Shown here in pieces: positions 54,863-63,838 of a stretch of 64,000 nucleotides of DNA. The stretch lies in the NCBI GenBank assembly GCA_963848355.1, contig CAWKDG010000012.1, positions 558,001-622,000 of the forward strand, given 5' to 3'. A program made the position numbers and the translations under genes. Within the stretch, counting starts at the first letter, position 1, and each line of letters starts with the position of its first letter. This DNA is from CAWKDG01 sp963848355. Its GTDB lineage: Bacteria; Actinomycetota; Acidimicrobiia; Acidimicrobiales; UBA8190. A model generated the notes under the pieces. That model worked only from the letters and a program-made list of their open reading frames with translations, made no database searches and was not told the origin of the DNA.

Positions 54863-56926
54863 TCACCGTGACAGTTCAGGGTTGTCACCATCGATTCGAT
54901 GACGTAGTGCCTCGACTTCGTCTGGTCGGGTGAGTGCGCTCACGCGGTCGCCGGGCTCGAACGTGGTGTCGCCGTCGGCGAAGATAAGCGCCCCACGGCG
55001 TTCTATCGTAACGATCATCGTCCCAGCGGGTAGCGCGGCGTCGCGGATGGCCATGTGAGCTGCTTCCGCGTTGGCATCGACGCACAGTTCCACCGGCACG
55101 GCATTGCCGGCGATCTTCGAGAGACGCTGTGTGTTCACCGTTAGGGCGCGACGGTACCCGGCGATCAATCGGCTAGCGGTAACGATTCCCACAGCCCGCT
55201 CACCCGAGTCGGTCACGGTCGCCCACGTGTCGGTGGTCGTGCCGAGTGCCTCCAAAGCAACGTCGAGCGCCGCGCTGGCTTGGACACTCGGAGCGGTGAC
55301 ATCGGCTAGACGTCCGAGCTCCATATCCGGCTCGGTCGACGCCGTTTTCTGGACATCGCCAAGCGTCGCCGTGCCAAGGAAGACACCGTCGGAGTCGATG
55401 ACCGGAGCACCGGGGATCTCGGCTTCGAGGAGCTTGGCCAGGCCGTCACTGGCCGAGCTCTCGGCGTGCAGGACCACGCGCAGCGGGGCCATGACCTCCG
55501 AGACGGCCACGTTAGCGAGCAGGGGAAGCCCCAGCTGCAGGCGGTGCGCCGGGGAGTCATTGCGCGTTCGGGGCTGGCTGCGGTAGATGGTGGCGTCGCT
55601 GCGCCGCACGATGAGGGTGGCGATCCCCACGGCGATCATGGCCGGCGCCACCACTTCCAGGGACCCGGTCATCTCCGCCACCATCAAGATGACGGCGATG
55701 GGGGCTCGCGAGATGCTCCCGAAGCAGGCCATCATGCCCACGATCACGAAGGTGGCCGGATCGTGGGGAATGCCCGGAGCGAAGGGCTCAAGGAGGCGCC
55801 AGACCCCGGCACCGAGGAAACCCCCGATGACGAGGCCGGGCCCGAATATGCCCCCCGAGCCCCCCGACCCGATGGAGAGCCCGGTGGCCAGGATCCGGGC
55901 GAAGGGAAGCAGGAGCACGATGACGAGAGACATATGGAGGAGGCTGGTGCGTCCGAGCGCCAGCTGGACCCAGCCGTAGCCGGTGCCGAGGACCTCGGGA
56001 ATGGCCAAGGCCAACGTGCCGACGAGCAGACCACCCAGGGCCGGCTTCAGGTAGCGGTTGACCGGGAGACGTTCGAAGAGGCCGGCGATGCCGTAGAAGC
56101 CGCGAGCGTAGAGGAGGCCGACGAAGCCGCACACGATCCCGATGGCGGCGAACCACACGAGCTGGAACGGCGCGAAGTGGTAGGTGCGGGCGTAGCCGAA
56201 GACCGGGGTGTACCCCTCGAAGGCACCGAACACGGCGTAGGAGATGCCCGAGGCCACGATGGCGGGGAGCAGGGCCTCGACCTCGATGTCGTCGCGATAG
56301 ATGATCTCGGCCGCCAGCACCGCCCCGCCGAGCGGGGCCTTGAAGATGGCACCGATCCCCGAGCCGATGCCTGTCGACACCGCGATGCGACCGTCAGCGG
56401 GAGACAGGTTGCAGATCCGGGCCAGAAACGACCCGAAGCCGGCGCTGATCTGGGCCGTGGGACCCTCCCGCCCTCCTGATCCCCCCGAGCCGATGGTGAG
56501 GGCCGAGGCCACCAGTTTCACGAGGACCACCCGGATGCGGATGCCCCGGGGGTTCTCGTGCACGGCGTGGATGGCGGCGTCGGTGCCGTGGCCCTCGGCC
56601 TCGGGGGCGAACCGGTAGACGAGGAACCCCGACAGCAACCCACCCAGGGCGACCACGAGGGGCAGGGCCCAGGGCCGGGAGAACCCCGAGGAGCCGACCC
56701 CCCCGCCCTCGGCCACGGGGTTGGGGACGTTGAAGGCAGCCAGAAGATGGAGAAAGAGGCGGGTGGCAAGCTTCAGGGCCTCGAAGAAGACGACGGCGGC
56801 CAGGCCGGCGATCACGCCGATCAGCGCACCCAGCAGCGCCCACTTGCGTAGGTAGGAGGAGGTGGCGACGGCGTGGCCGGCCTTCGTCCGCAGCCCCCGC
56901 CACCGAGCGGTGAAGGACGTGATCAC
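54863..56926 (-). CDS. ClC-family chloride channel/antiporter with CBS pair and RCK_C-like domain
   Basis: A 687-residue protein. ClC core (about 25-450): selectivity words GSGGSGGREGPTAQ (gating Glu in GREGP) and GSGGSGGIFGPGLVIGG. CBS domains at about 475-590 (SEVMAPLRVVLHAESSASDG, VIDSDGVFLGTATLGDVQ, WATVTDSGERAVGIVTASRL). C-terminal TrkA_C/RCK_C-like domain at about 610-680 (MIVTIERRGALIFADGDTTF, EPGDRVSAL), suggesting gating by ligand. The GTG at 56926 overlaps the MarR stop (GTGA), so the channel is coupled to and probably controlled by that MarR. Confidence 0.9.
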   Translation of the reverse strand: MITSFTARWRGLRTKAGHAVATSSYLRKWALLGALIGVIAGLAAVVFFEALKLATRLFLHLLAAFNVPNPVAEGGGVGSSGFSRPWALPLVVALGGLLSGFLVYRFAPEAEGHGTDAAIHAVHENPRGIRIRVVLVKLVASALTIGSGGSGGREGPTAQISAGFGSFLARICNLSPADGRIAVSTGIGSGIGAIFKAPLGGAVLAAEIIYRDDIEVEALLPAIVASGISYAVFGAFEGYTPVFGYARTYHFAPFQLVWFAAIGIVCGFVGLLYARGFYGIAGLFERLPVNRYLKPALGGLLVGTLALAIPEVLGTGYGWVQLALGRTSLLHMSLVIVLLLPFARILATGLSIGSGGSGGIFGPGLVIGGFLGAGVWRLLEPFAPGIPHDPATFVIVGMMACFGSISRAPIAVILMVAEMTGSLEVVAPAMIAVGIATLIVRRSDATIYRSQPRTRNDSPAHRLQLGLPLLANVAVSEVMAPLRVVLHAESSASDGLAKLLEAEIPGAPVIDSDGVFLGTATLGDVQKTASTEPDMELGRLADVTAPSVQASAALDVALEALGTTTDTWATVTDSGERAVGIVTASRLIAGYRRALTVNTQRLSKIAGNAVPVELCVDANAEAAHMAIRDAALPAGTMIVTIERRGALIFADGDTTFEPGDRVSALTRPDEVEALRHRIDGDNPELSR

Positions 56927-57420
56927 AGCTCCCAGCTGCGTTGCCAGCCGTCCTCGGGGACCTCCCCGGCAGCGGCGCCGAAGGTGGTGAAGGCTCGCAC
57001 CAGGGCTCCCTGCTCGGCCGGATGCACGGCCTCCAGGATGCGCCCGATCTCCTGGCGCCGTCGCTGGGTCACACGGTCGACCAAGCGCCGTCCCGAGGCG
57101 CTCAGGGCCAGTAGCACCACCCGCCGATCGACGACGTCGCGCCGGCGGGTAATGAGGCGCTTGCGCACGAGTCGGTCGCACATGCGGGTGGCGGTCGACG
57201 GATCGACGCCGAGGGCCTGAGCCAGGTCGACGGGCCGCTGCGCACCCCGGGACCCGAGAACCACGAGCGCCCGGTACTGGGGCAGCGAGACCTCTGACTC
57301 GTGCTCGGCCAGGGACCGGGCGGCCACGGCCACGAGAACCCGGCTGGCAGTGAGCACGGCATCGGCCAGCTGGTCGGACTGCGCCTTCGATCGGACCCCG
57401 GGGCGGGTAGCGGTAGTCAT
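56923..57420 (-). CDS. MarR-family regulator of the ClC operon
   Basis: A 165-residue protein. Winged helix: LPQYRALVVLGSRGAQRPVD, LAQALGVDPSTATRMCDRLV, RKRLITRRRDVVDRRVVLLA. The N-terminal ADAVLTASRVLVAVAARSLA helix is typical. A perfect 18-base palindrome lies six bases before its ATG, so autoregulation is likely. The next gene, ClC, overlaps its stop codon. Confidence 0.9.
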   Translation of the reverse strand: MTTATRPGVRSKAQSDQLADAVLTASRVLVAVAARSLAEHESEVSLPQYRALVVLGSRGAQRPVDLAQALGVDPSTATRMCDRLVRKRLITRRRDVVDRRVVLLALSASGRRLVDRVTQRRRQEIGRILEAVHPAEQGALVRAFTTFGAAAGEVPEDGWQRSWEL

Positions 57421-57425
57421 ACAGT

Positions 57426-57443
57426 CATTGTAGCTCTACAATG
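57426..57443. promoter_or_regulatory. Perfect palindromic MarR operator
   Basis: CATTGTAGCTCTACAATG is a perfect 8-bp inverted repeat with a CT centre. The minus-strand TACAAT inside it is six bases from the ATG at 57420 and would be the -10 of a leaderless transcript, so repressor binding would cover the promoter. Confidence 0.75.
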
Positions 57444-58051
57444 TTCTTGGGAGCCCATCCCAGATCCAGGCCGACTTGCAGCCAGCTACCGGAATCGGCG
57501 GAGCCAAATCCAGTTCAGCGACGGTACGACTATCTCGGTGGATGGTGTTTGGCGCACCTGAAAAGCTTTGGCCCACATCGGCGAACTGCACCCGAGAGTC
57601 TTCGGGTGGTAGTCAAGGGCCGGGGTTCAGTTCCCGCACACGAGATTGACCTCTGACACGACGTCGGACGTCGGCGTCATCGATCAAGAGCGCCACAGGC
57701 TCGCACCCTGTTGCCCATGCCGATGTGGCGGACGCGGAAGTGCCCACCAGGGCCGTCCACAGGATGAGCGATCTTGGCGTTACCCAGTACCGCAGCGGTG
57801 GCTTTACCGAGTTCGCGTCTCCAACCTTCTAGCTCGGTGAGAATGTGTCGCCGTCTCGGCGAACCGAGCATTCCTGAGTTGCGGGATGCCACGTCGTCGA
57901 CCTGTCGGGAACGTTTGGCAGTGAAGGCGGAGACCAGCGTCTGGCATGCTATGGCCATGGCTCCGCGACGGCGTCAAGGTCAACATTTTGGACAAGCGAA
58001 GAGCAGGACACATGAGAGCAGTCCCCTCCCATCGAACAAAAGGGGGCTCCG
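57444..58051. other. Region with a tRNA/att remnant and no gene
   Basis: About 600 bases between MarR and the second ClC gene. It contains an att-like sequence (57554-57577) followed by a degenerate T-arm-like GGCCGGGGTTCAGTTCCC near 57620. Minus-strand frames up to 93 codons exist but show no family signature. Confidence 0.5.
57554..57577 (+). repeat. Degenerate third att-like copy
   Basis: GCACCTGAAAAGCTTTGGCC then CACA matches the attR region (53568-53591) at 22 of 24 positions, including the GCAC that lies outside the tRNA-derived core. Likely the right end of an older, tandemly integrated element. Confidence 0.6.
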
Positions 58052-59449
58052 GTGACACGTGGCTCGCGAGGTCGTCGTCGTGCTCGCCGTGCCGAGAAAA
58101 CCAGCGCGCGCCTGCGCGTCCCGCCTCCTCTTGTCAAGCAGCGGATCGCCTCCGGTCGGGGGGCGACGGAGCAGCCGAACGTCACCGGCGATGGCGACGC
58201 CGCTCTCACGCCGATCTTCTGGGTCATGCTTGTGCTCACCGGTGTTGCGACGGGACTCTTCGGCGATTTGCTGATGCTGATCCTCTTCGGAGTGCAGCAT
58301 TTTGCTTTCGACTATCACGCTGGCGATCTCCAAACCGCGGTTGAGCACGCCTCCGACTTACGTCGGGTGCTTTCGCTCAGCATCGCGGGGGTGTTCGGTG
58401 GAGTTGCCTGGTACCTCCTGCGGCGCTACTTGAAGTACGACAAGTCCGAAATCGACGACGCGGTGTGGCGCGGCGATGGAAGACTGTCGTTTCGGCGAAG
58501 CCTTCTAACCTCGCTGATCTCCGAGATCGTGATCGGCATGGGTGCCTCTTTGGGACGCGAGGCTGCACCGAAGCTCATGGGAGGTGTTTCCGGCAGCGTC
58601 CTAGCCACTTGGGCCCGGCTCTCTCCAGCGCAACGCAGACTTCTCGTCGCCTGCGGCGGGGGGGCCGGTCTTGCTGCGGTCTACAACGTGCCACTGGCGG
58701 GGGCACTCTTTACTGCCGAGATCCTCTTCGGGACTTTTGCGCTACCGGTTATTCTCGCCGCGGTCGCCTGTTCGTGTATCGCGACTGCGACAGCATGGAT
58801 CTACCTTCCTACACACGCTACGTACCTCGACATCCCCGATTATCACCTGACGACGTCCCTCCTTGTCTGGGCGCTTCTGGTCGGTCCGCTGATCGGCGTC
58901 ATATCCTCGGCATATATCCGGCTCATAGGTTGGGTCTCGCACAACCGGGCTGCCGGCTGGCGCATACTGGTCGCTCTACCGCTCGGTCTCACCATGGTCG
59001 GCCTGATCGGCATCGAGTACCCGCAGCTGTTCGGTAACGGCAAAGACATGGCCCACTCGGCCTTCCTGGGACGAGGCGGGTTGGCCCTGCTCTTCGCCCT
59101 CTTCGCCTTGAAGCCGCTGGTCACAGCGCTGTGCCTCGGGAGCGGCGGGTCGGGAGGCGTGTTCACCCCCACCTTGAGCACGGGCGCGGCGTTAGGCGGT
59201 TTCCTCGGCGTGGCCTGGTCGTGGATGTGGCCGGGATCGTCGGTCGGTGCGTACGCAATGGTGGGGGCGGCGGCGATGATTGGGGCGTCGATGCAAGCGC
59301 CATTGACCGCCCTCGCTCTGATTCTCGAACTCACGCACAGCGGCTTCCAAATCGTCATTCCGATGATGGCTGCCACCGTCACTGCGACGGCAGTGGCGCG
59401 GCGGATCGACGGCTATTCCATCTACTCCGCACGACTATCGGCGACGTGA
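58052..59449 (+). CDS. ClC-family chloride channel/antiporter without CBS domains
   Basis: A 465-residue protein. A basic N-terminal tail (GSRGRRRARRAEKTSARLRV) precedes ten or more helices. ClC signatures: MGASLGREAAPKLMGG (GREGP-type loop, here GREAAP, keeping the gating Glu), YNVPLAGALFTAEILFG, and CLGSGGSGGVFTPTLSTGA. It lacks the CBS and RCK regions of the ClC gene at 54863 and is only distantly similar to it, so it is not a recent duplicate. GTG start at 58052; an in-frame later start is possible. Confidence 0.88.
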   Translation: MTRGSRGRRRARRAEKTSARLRVPPPLVKQRIASGRGATEQPNVTGDGDAALTPIFWVMLVLTGVATGLFGDLLMLILFGVQHFAFDYHAGDLQTAVEHASDLRRVLSLSIAGVFGGVAWYLLRRYLKYDKSEIDDAVWRGDGRLSFRRSLLTSLISEIVIGMGASLGREAAPKLMGGVSGSVLATWARLSPAQRRLLVACGGGAGLAAVYNVPLAGALFTAEILFGTFALPVILAAVACSCIATATAWIYLPTHATYLDIPDYHLTTSLLVWALLVGPLIGVISSAYIRLIGWVSHNRAAGWRILVALPLGLTMVGLIGIEYPQLFGNGKDMAHSAFLGRGGLALLFALFALKPLVTALCLGSGGSGGVFTPTLSTGAALGGFLGVAWSWMWPGSSVGAYAMVGAAAMIGASMQAPLTALALILELTHSGFQIVIPMMAATVTATAVARRIDGYSIYSARLSAT

Positions 59450-59562
59450 GTGGATTCAGATCAGTATTCGCGACGAATTGGGTCGGAGCCAGCCACAACA
59501 TCGCTTTGAGACCCGATGGTTTCTTGGCCGACCGTCCAGCCTTACGGCTCTCGCAGTTCTCG

Positions 59563-61236
59563 CTATGGAGCACGCTTGAGATTCACGAGGCGCATGGGCT
59601 CCTGGTGACGGGCAGTGTCAGAGGCAATCCATGTGCGGTAGCCACCGTCGAGGTTTCGTGCCTCGATTCCCATTTCGTGCAGAAGAGACGTCGCCGTATG
59701 GCCCCGTTGGCCAACCTCGCAGTAGACGACGAAGGGGCCCTTGGCGCCGTCCAGCTGTTCGCGTAGCTGGTCGAGCGGGAGGTTTGTCGATCCCGGAATC
59801 GCTCCCCGTCCGTGCTCCTCGCACGTCCTCACGTCGACCACGGTCCAGCCCTCTCCAGCCAAGCGGGCGAGCTCGTCGTACTCCACGACGTCACACGCGC
59901 CGGAGCGCACGTTCTCGGCCATGTAGCCGAGCATGTTGACGGGATCCTTGGCCGATGAGAAGGGTGGAGCATAGGCGAGCTCTAAGTCGGCCAACTCGTC
60001 GGCCGAGATACCACCGGTGATAGCGGTGGCGATGATGTCGATCCGTTTGTCGACGCCGTCACCCCCGACGGCCTGGGCCCCGAGAATGGTGCCGCCATCG
60101 GGATCGAAGAGGAGCTTGAGCGACATCGGCTGGGCGCCCGGGTAGTAGCTCGCATGGCTCATGGGATGAGAGTGAATGGCACGGTAGCGTCGCCCCGCGG
60201 TCTTCAGGCGCTTCTCGTTCCACCCTGTCGTGGCCGCGGTGAGATCGAACACCTTCACGATGGCCGTCCCGAGTGAGGCGGCAGAGCGGGTGGGAAGGCC
60301 GCAGATGTGGTCGGCGACTCGCCGTCCCTGGCGGTTGGCCACATTGGCCAAGGCGATGAGGGAACTGCCCCCGCCGACCCAGTCCGGCTTCTCGACGGCG
60401 TCACCGACGGCATAGATGTCTTCGTCGCTGGTCCGGTTGTACTCGTCGACGGCGATGCCGCCGTGGGCGCTCAGCACCAGGCCGGCCAACTCGGCCAGAC
60501 GGACGTCGGGACGAACGCCGATCGACCCGACCACGAGCTCACCGGGGATGGCCCGGCCGTCGGCCAGGAGAATCCCGCTCGGGGTCACCTCAGAGACGGC
60601 CACGCCGGTCTCGACACGCACCCCGTGAGCAACGAGCTCGGCGGCCACCAGGATGGCGAGTTCGGGGTCGAGCGGGGAGAGAACCTGGTCGACCGCCTCG
60701 ACCACGGTGACGCCGATCGACTGCCGGACGAGGTTTTCGGCCGTTTCGAGGCCCACGAACCCAGCCCCGATAACCACCGCCGTCGCCGGTTCTCCGGTGA
60801 CGTCGGCGGCCAGCCGCTCGGCATCCTCGACGGTCCGCAACACTCGCACCCGTTCAAAGCCCGGTATGGGTGGCCGCACGGGAGTGGCACCAGGACTCAA
60901 CACCAGCTTGTCGTAGCCCATCGATTCGGTAGTGCCGTCAAGAGTGCAGCGGGTGGTCACCGTGTGGTTGTCGGCGTCGATGTCGACCACCTCGGTGTCC
61001 ACCTGGACATCGAGCCGAAACTGGTCGAAAAGGCGCTCGGGCGTCTGCAGTAGCAAATCATCCTCGTCCTCAATCACCCCGCCCACGAAATACGGGAGTC
61101 CGCAGTTGGCATAGGAGACGTGTCCCGATCGCTCGATGACCGTGACTGTGGCCGTCTCGTCGAGGCGTCGGAGGCGAGTGGCCGTTGACATCCCGCCGGC
61201 CACGCCACCCACGATCACGACGCGCCGGGGCGTCAT
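59563..61236 (-). CDS. CoA-disulfide reductase / NADH oxidase-like flavoprotein fused to rhodanese
   Basis: A 557-residue protein. FAD site VVIVGGVAGGMSTATRLRRL (7-26); redox Cys45 in HVSYANCGLPYFVGG; NAD(P)H site AVVIGAGFVGLETAENLV; second FAD word IYAVGDAVE; dimerisation domain AATTGWNEKRLKTAG to AKDPVNMLGYMAENV. The C-terminal rhodanese domain (about 460-550) holds the active Cys in VVYCEVGQRGHTATSLL. This CoADR-RHD fusion reduces CoA disulfides or polysulfides. The ATG at 61236 follows AGGAGATCAAA. Complete frame. Confidence 0.92.
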   Translation of the reverse strand: MTPRRVVIVGGVAGGMSTATRLRRLDETATVTVIERSGHVSYANCGLPYFVGGVIEDEDDLLLQTPERLFDQFRLDVQVDTEVVDIDADNHTVTTRCTLDGTTESMGYDKLVLSPGATPVRPPIPGFERVRVLRTVEDAERLAADVTGEPATAVVIGAGFVGLETAENLVRQSIGVTVVEAVDQVLSPLDPELAILVAAELVAHGVRVETGVAVSEVTPSGILLADGRAIPGELVVGSIGVRPDVRLAELAGLVLSAHGGIAVDEYNRTSDEDIYAVGDAVEKPDWVGGGSSLIALANVANRQGRRVADHICGLPTRSAASLGTAIVKVFDLTAATTGWNEKRLKTAGRRYRAIHSHPMSHASYYPGAQPMSLKLLFDPDGGTILGAQAVGGDGVDKRIDIIATAITGGISADELADLELAYAPPFSSAKDPVNMLGYMAENVRSGACDVVEYDELARLAGEGWTVVDVRTCEEHGRGAIPGSTNLPLDQLREQLDGAKGPFVVYCEVGQRGHTATSLLHEMGIEARNLDGGYRTWIASDTARHQEPMRLVNLKRAP

Positions 61237-61669
61237 TTTGATCTCCTGGCCCTCGAGGTGAAACCTCGGCTGATCATGCGGTCCATTTCTGCTCCGATCG
61301 ACTGATTGGCAGCCTGCCAGGGAGGGGACTGGGTGGGAAGGGCACAAGGACCCTTCCTCCCAATCGGGACGTTCGCCCCTACCGTGACCTCCCGCCTGAT
61401 CCACACTCTCGACCGTGGTTAAGCGCTGGTCGTTCTCGGAGGAGGCTCGGAGGAACGCCGGCGGCCAAAAAGCTACGCGACGCCAGGATGCCTCGATCGG
61501 GGTGCTCCAAGACGGGTGAACTCGAGCAAGCAGGTCAGAGGGTTACGTACTCGTGAGTCCAGCCGATGAGGCAGCCTTGGACCAACGACCAAACTCGGCC
61601 GTGGGAGGCACCAGACGGCGAACGGTGTCAGCGAACCGTCGACGACCAATAGGTAATTCCGGCTCGGGG
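61237..61669. other. Region between CoADR and MarR genes
   Basis: About 430 bases holding the promoter of the CoADR gene and a GC-rich inverted repeat (61336-61357). No supported coding sequence. Confidence 0.5.
61336..61357. promoter_or_regulatory. Inverted repeat upstream of the CoADR gene
   Basis: GGAAGGG-CACAAGGA-CCCTTCC, a 7-bp inverted repeat about 100 bases upstream of the CoADR start. It may be an operator, or the terminator of the MarR gene that ends at 61670. It only loosely resembles a DosR box. Confidence 0.35.
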
Positions 61670-62176
61670 CTAGGTGCTGCACGAGGGACGCAGGTATGCG
61701 CGCAGGCGCAGCCCCTCCCCCGCGTCCAACTTCTCGAGCAACATCCCCAGTGCAGAGAGCGCCGCCTCCCCGAGCTCGGTACGCAGCTCGTTCTCGATCG
61801 TCTGGGCCGCCGCGCGTTGGTACGCCAGGTAGTCGATCCCCCGGCGGGTCAAGGTTACCGACCTCTCCCTCTTGCTGGTCGTCGAGTCGGCCACCGCGAC
61901 GTAGCCACCATCACGGAGGTTTGCTACGACCTTGCTGGCGCCCTGCCGGGTGATGCCGAGCTCTCGTCCGATGGCCGAGATGGTTGATCCCGCCTCACCC
62001 GAGCACACGCGCAACACACGACCGTCGGGGAACCTGCGCTCGCCGAACCCCGCCTCCGTCATGGCACGGTCCAGCCGAAGCTGGTAACCGAGCCAGGCCC
62101 GCCGGAGCCTCGGTCCGAGGCCGGGTGATCCCGACGGGCCACTCAATGCGTCGGAGTCGGGTGCCACAAGAGACAT
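61670..62176 (-). CDS. MarR-family regulator divergent from the phosphoesterase gene
   Basis: A 168-residue protein. Winged-helix part: STISAIGRELGITRQGASKV, VANLRDGGYVAVADSTTSKR, ERSVTLTRRGIDYL. The longer N-terminal stretch GLGPRLRRAWLGYQLRLDRA fits MarR helix 1. The ATG at 62176 is where the similarity begins. A palindrome between it and the phosphoesterase gene overlaps both promoters, so it probably represses both. Confidence 0.87.
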   Translation of the reverse strand: MSLVAPDSDALSGPSGSPGLGPRLRRAWLGYQLRLDRAMTEAGFGERRFPDGRVLRVCSGEAGSTISAIGRELGITRQGASKVVANLRDGGYVAVADSTTSKRERSVTLTRRGIDYLAYQRAAAQTIENELRTELGEAALSALGMLLEKLDAGEGLRLRAYLRPSCST

Positions 62177-62185
62177 ATTAGCAAA

Positions 62186-62204
62186 CTGTAAACTCGGTTG
62201 ACAG
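62186..62204. promoter_or_regulatory. MarR-type operator in the divergent promoter
   Basis: CTGTAAAC-TCG-GTTGACAG, an inverted repeat with 7 of 8 arm positions matching. It overlaps the -35 hexamer (62198-62203) of the phosphoesterase gene and lies ten bases before the MarR start. Confidence 0.6.
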
Positions 62205-62226
62205 TGTGCTCCCGGCGCCCGATACT
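62198..62226 (+). promoter_or_regulatory. Strong promoter of the phosphoesterase gene, leaderless
   Basis: TTGACA (62198-62203), a 17-base spacer and GATACT (62221-62226). Transcription would start at about 62233, the A of the ATG, so the mRNA should be leaderless. Confidence 0.72.
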
Positions 62227-62232
62227 TCGAGC

Positions 62233-63831
62233 ATGCGGCGCGCGGGAACCACGATTCACGGGCTGGCGGGACGAGGAACGAAAGCACCACCACGAGGCGC
62301 CGCTGTCGCCACCGCCTCGGGCAGCGCCACCGTCCTAGCGCTGGCGCTGGCGCTGGCACTCAGCGCCTGTAGCGGCTCGCCCTCGCAGTCGGCCGCACCC
62401 TCAGAGCGCGTGACCGGCGGGCCGACTGGTCACTACGTGGTGGCCGCAGGTATCCACAAGATCAAGCACATCATCGTCATCGAGCAGGAGAACCGCTCCT
62501 TCGACAGTTACTTCGGGACCTACCCTGGTGCCGACGGCATCCCCATGCAGAACGGACAACCTTCCGTGTGTGTGCCCATTCCGGCGGGCGGGTGCCAGAA
62601 GCCATACCACGACACGGCCGATGTCAACGGCGGTGGCCCGCACGGAGAGCGCAACGCGAGGCTCGACGTCGACGGGGGGAAGATGGACGGGTTCATCAAA
62701 GAGGCATCGGGCGCCAAGAAGGGCTGCGGTGCCAATGTCGACAACCCGGCCTGCTCCAATGCAACCACGCCCGATGTGATGGGTTACCACACGGCGGCCG
62801 AGATCCCGAACTATTGGACCTATGCCAAAGATTTCGTCCTTGATGACCACATGTTCGAACCGGTCGCGTCATGGTCGCTTCCCGATCACCTCTATCTGGT
62901 GTCGGGCTGGTCGGCCAAATGCTCGAGCCCTTCTCCATCGAGCTGTGTCAACGCGATCCGGGGGCCGTATACGCCGGCGCAGATGCAGAGGTACGTGGAC
63001 CAGGCCATCGACACCGGGACGGCGGATGTCACCAACGCCTGGACCGACATCACCTGGCTCCTGTACAACAAGCACGTCTCGTGGGCGTACTACGTCCAGA
63101 CCGGGGATCAGCCCGACTGTGAGGATGATTCGGCCGTGGCGTGCCCGCCGGTGGCACAGAGCTACCTCACTCCCGGCATCTGGAACCCGCTGCCCGTTTT
63201 CGAGGATGTTCAGAAGGACCACCAGATTCGGAACATCCAGCCGCTGAACAACTACTTCGCCGAGGCCAAGAAGGGGACGCTCCCCTCGGTCATGTGGGTC
63301 ACTCCGTCGCAAGCGGACAGCGAACACCCACCGGCCAGCGTCCACCAGGGACAGGCCTACGTCACCGCGGTGATCAACGCGGCCATGAAGAGCCCCGACT
63401 GGGACTCGACCGCCATCTTCTTGCAATGGGACGACTGGGGCGGCTTCTACGACAGCGTCATGCCGCCCCCCGTCGACCAGAACGGCTACGGGCTCCGCGT
63501 CCCTGCGATGGTGATCTCGCCATACGCCAAGGCCGGGTACATCGATCACCAGACCCTCTCGAGCGACGCCTACCTCAAGTTCATCGAGGACGACTTCTTG
63601 GGTGGGTCCAGACTCAATCCCAAGACCGACGGGCGACCCGATCCCAGGCCCGACGTCCGCGAGGACGAGAAGATCCTGGGCAACATGGTCAACGATTTCG
63701 ATTTCAACCAGACTCCACGGGCCCCGGTCCTGCTCCCGACCAACCCCGCTACGGACTCCCCGAGCATCCCGCCCCACTTCAACGGGTTGGGTCCGTGCGT
63801 TGGGTGCACGGCGACGCCGCCCAGCACATAA
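62233..63831 (+). CDS. Secreted phospholipase C / acid phosphatase-type phosphoesterase (lipoprotein)
   Basis: A 532-residue protein of the AcpA/PlcC phosphoesterase family. Long signal with lipobox SAC (VLALALALALSACSGS). Core: KIKHIIVIEQENRSFDSYFG with the metal-binding Glu-Asn, TYPGADGIP, FVLDDHMFEPVASWSLPDHL, LPSVMWVTPSQADSEHPPAS and FLQWDDWGGFYDSVMPP. Conserved Asp, His and Asn positions appear intact. It should hydrolyse phospholipid or phosphomonoesters outside the cell, fitting the window's phosphate theme. Start at the ATG at 62233 set by the promoter; an in-frame GTG at 62206 is unlikely. Confidence 0.9.
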   Translation: MRRAGTTIHGLAGRGTKAPPRGAAVATASGSATVLALALALALSACSGSPSQSAAPSERVTGGPTGHYVVAAGIHKIKHIIVIEQENRSFDSYFGTYPGADGIPMQNGQPSVCVPIPAGGCQKPYHDTADVNGGGPHGERNARLDVDGGKMDGFIKEASGAKKGCGANVDNPACSNATTPDVMGYHTAAEIPNYWTYAKDFVLDDHMFEPVASWSLPDHLYLVSGWSAKCSSPSPSSCVNAIRGPYTPAQMQRYVDQAIDTGTADVTNAWTDITWLLYNKHVSWAYYVQTGDQPDCEDDSAVACPPVAQSYLTPGIWNPLPVFEDVQKDHQIRNIQPLNNYFAEAKKGTLPSVMWVTPSQADSEHPPASVHQGQAYVTAVINAAMKSPDWDSTAIFLQWDDWGGFYDSVMPPPVDQNGYGLRVPAMVISPYAKAGYIDHQTLSSDAYLKFIEDDFLGGSRLNPKTDGRPDPRPDVREDEKILGNMVNDFDFNQTPRAPVLLPTNPATDSPSIPPHFNGLGPCVGCTATPPST

Positions 63832-63838
63832 GGCCTCG

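Noticed and set aside
57677..58058. Minus-strand frames of 84-93 codons before the second ClC gene
   Set aside because: No family signature, no ribosome site, and they overlap each other in different frames.
61335..61360. DosR-type box before the CoADR gene
   Set aside because: Only about 9 of 14 positions fit; kept merely as an inverted repeat.
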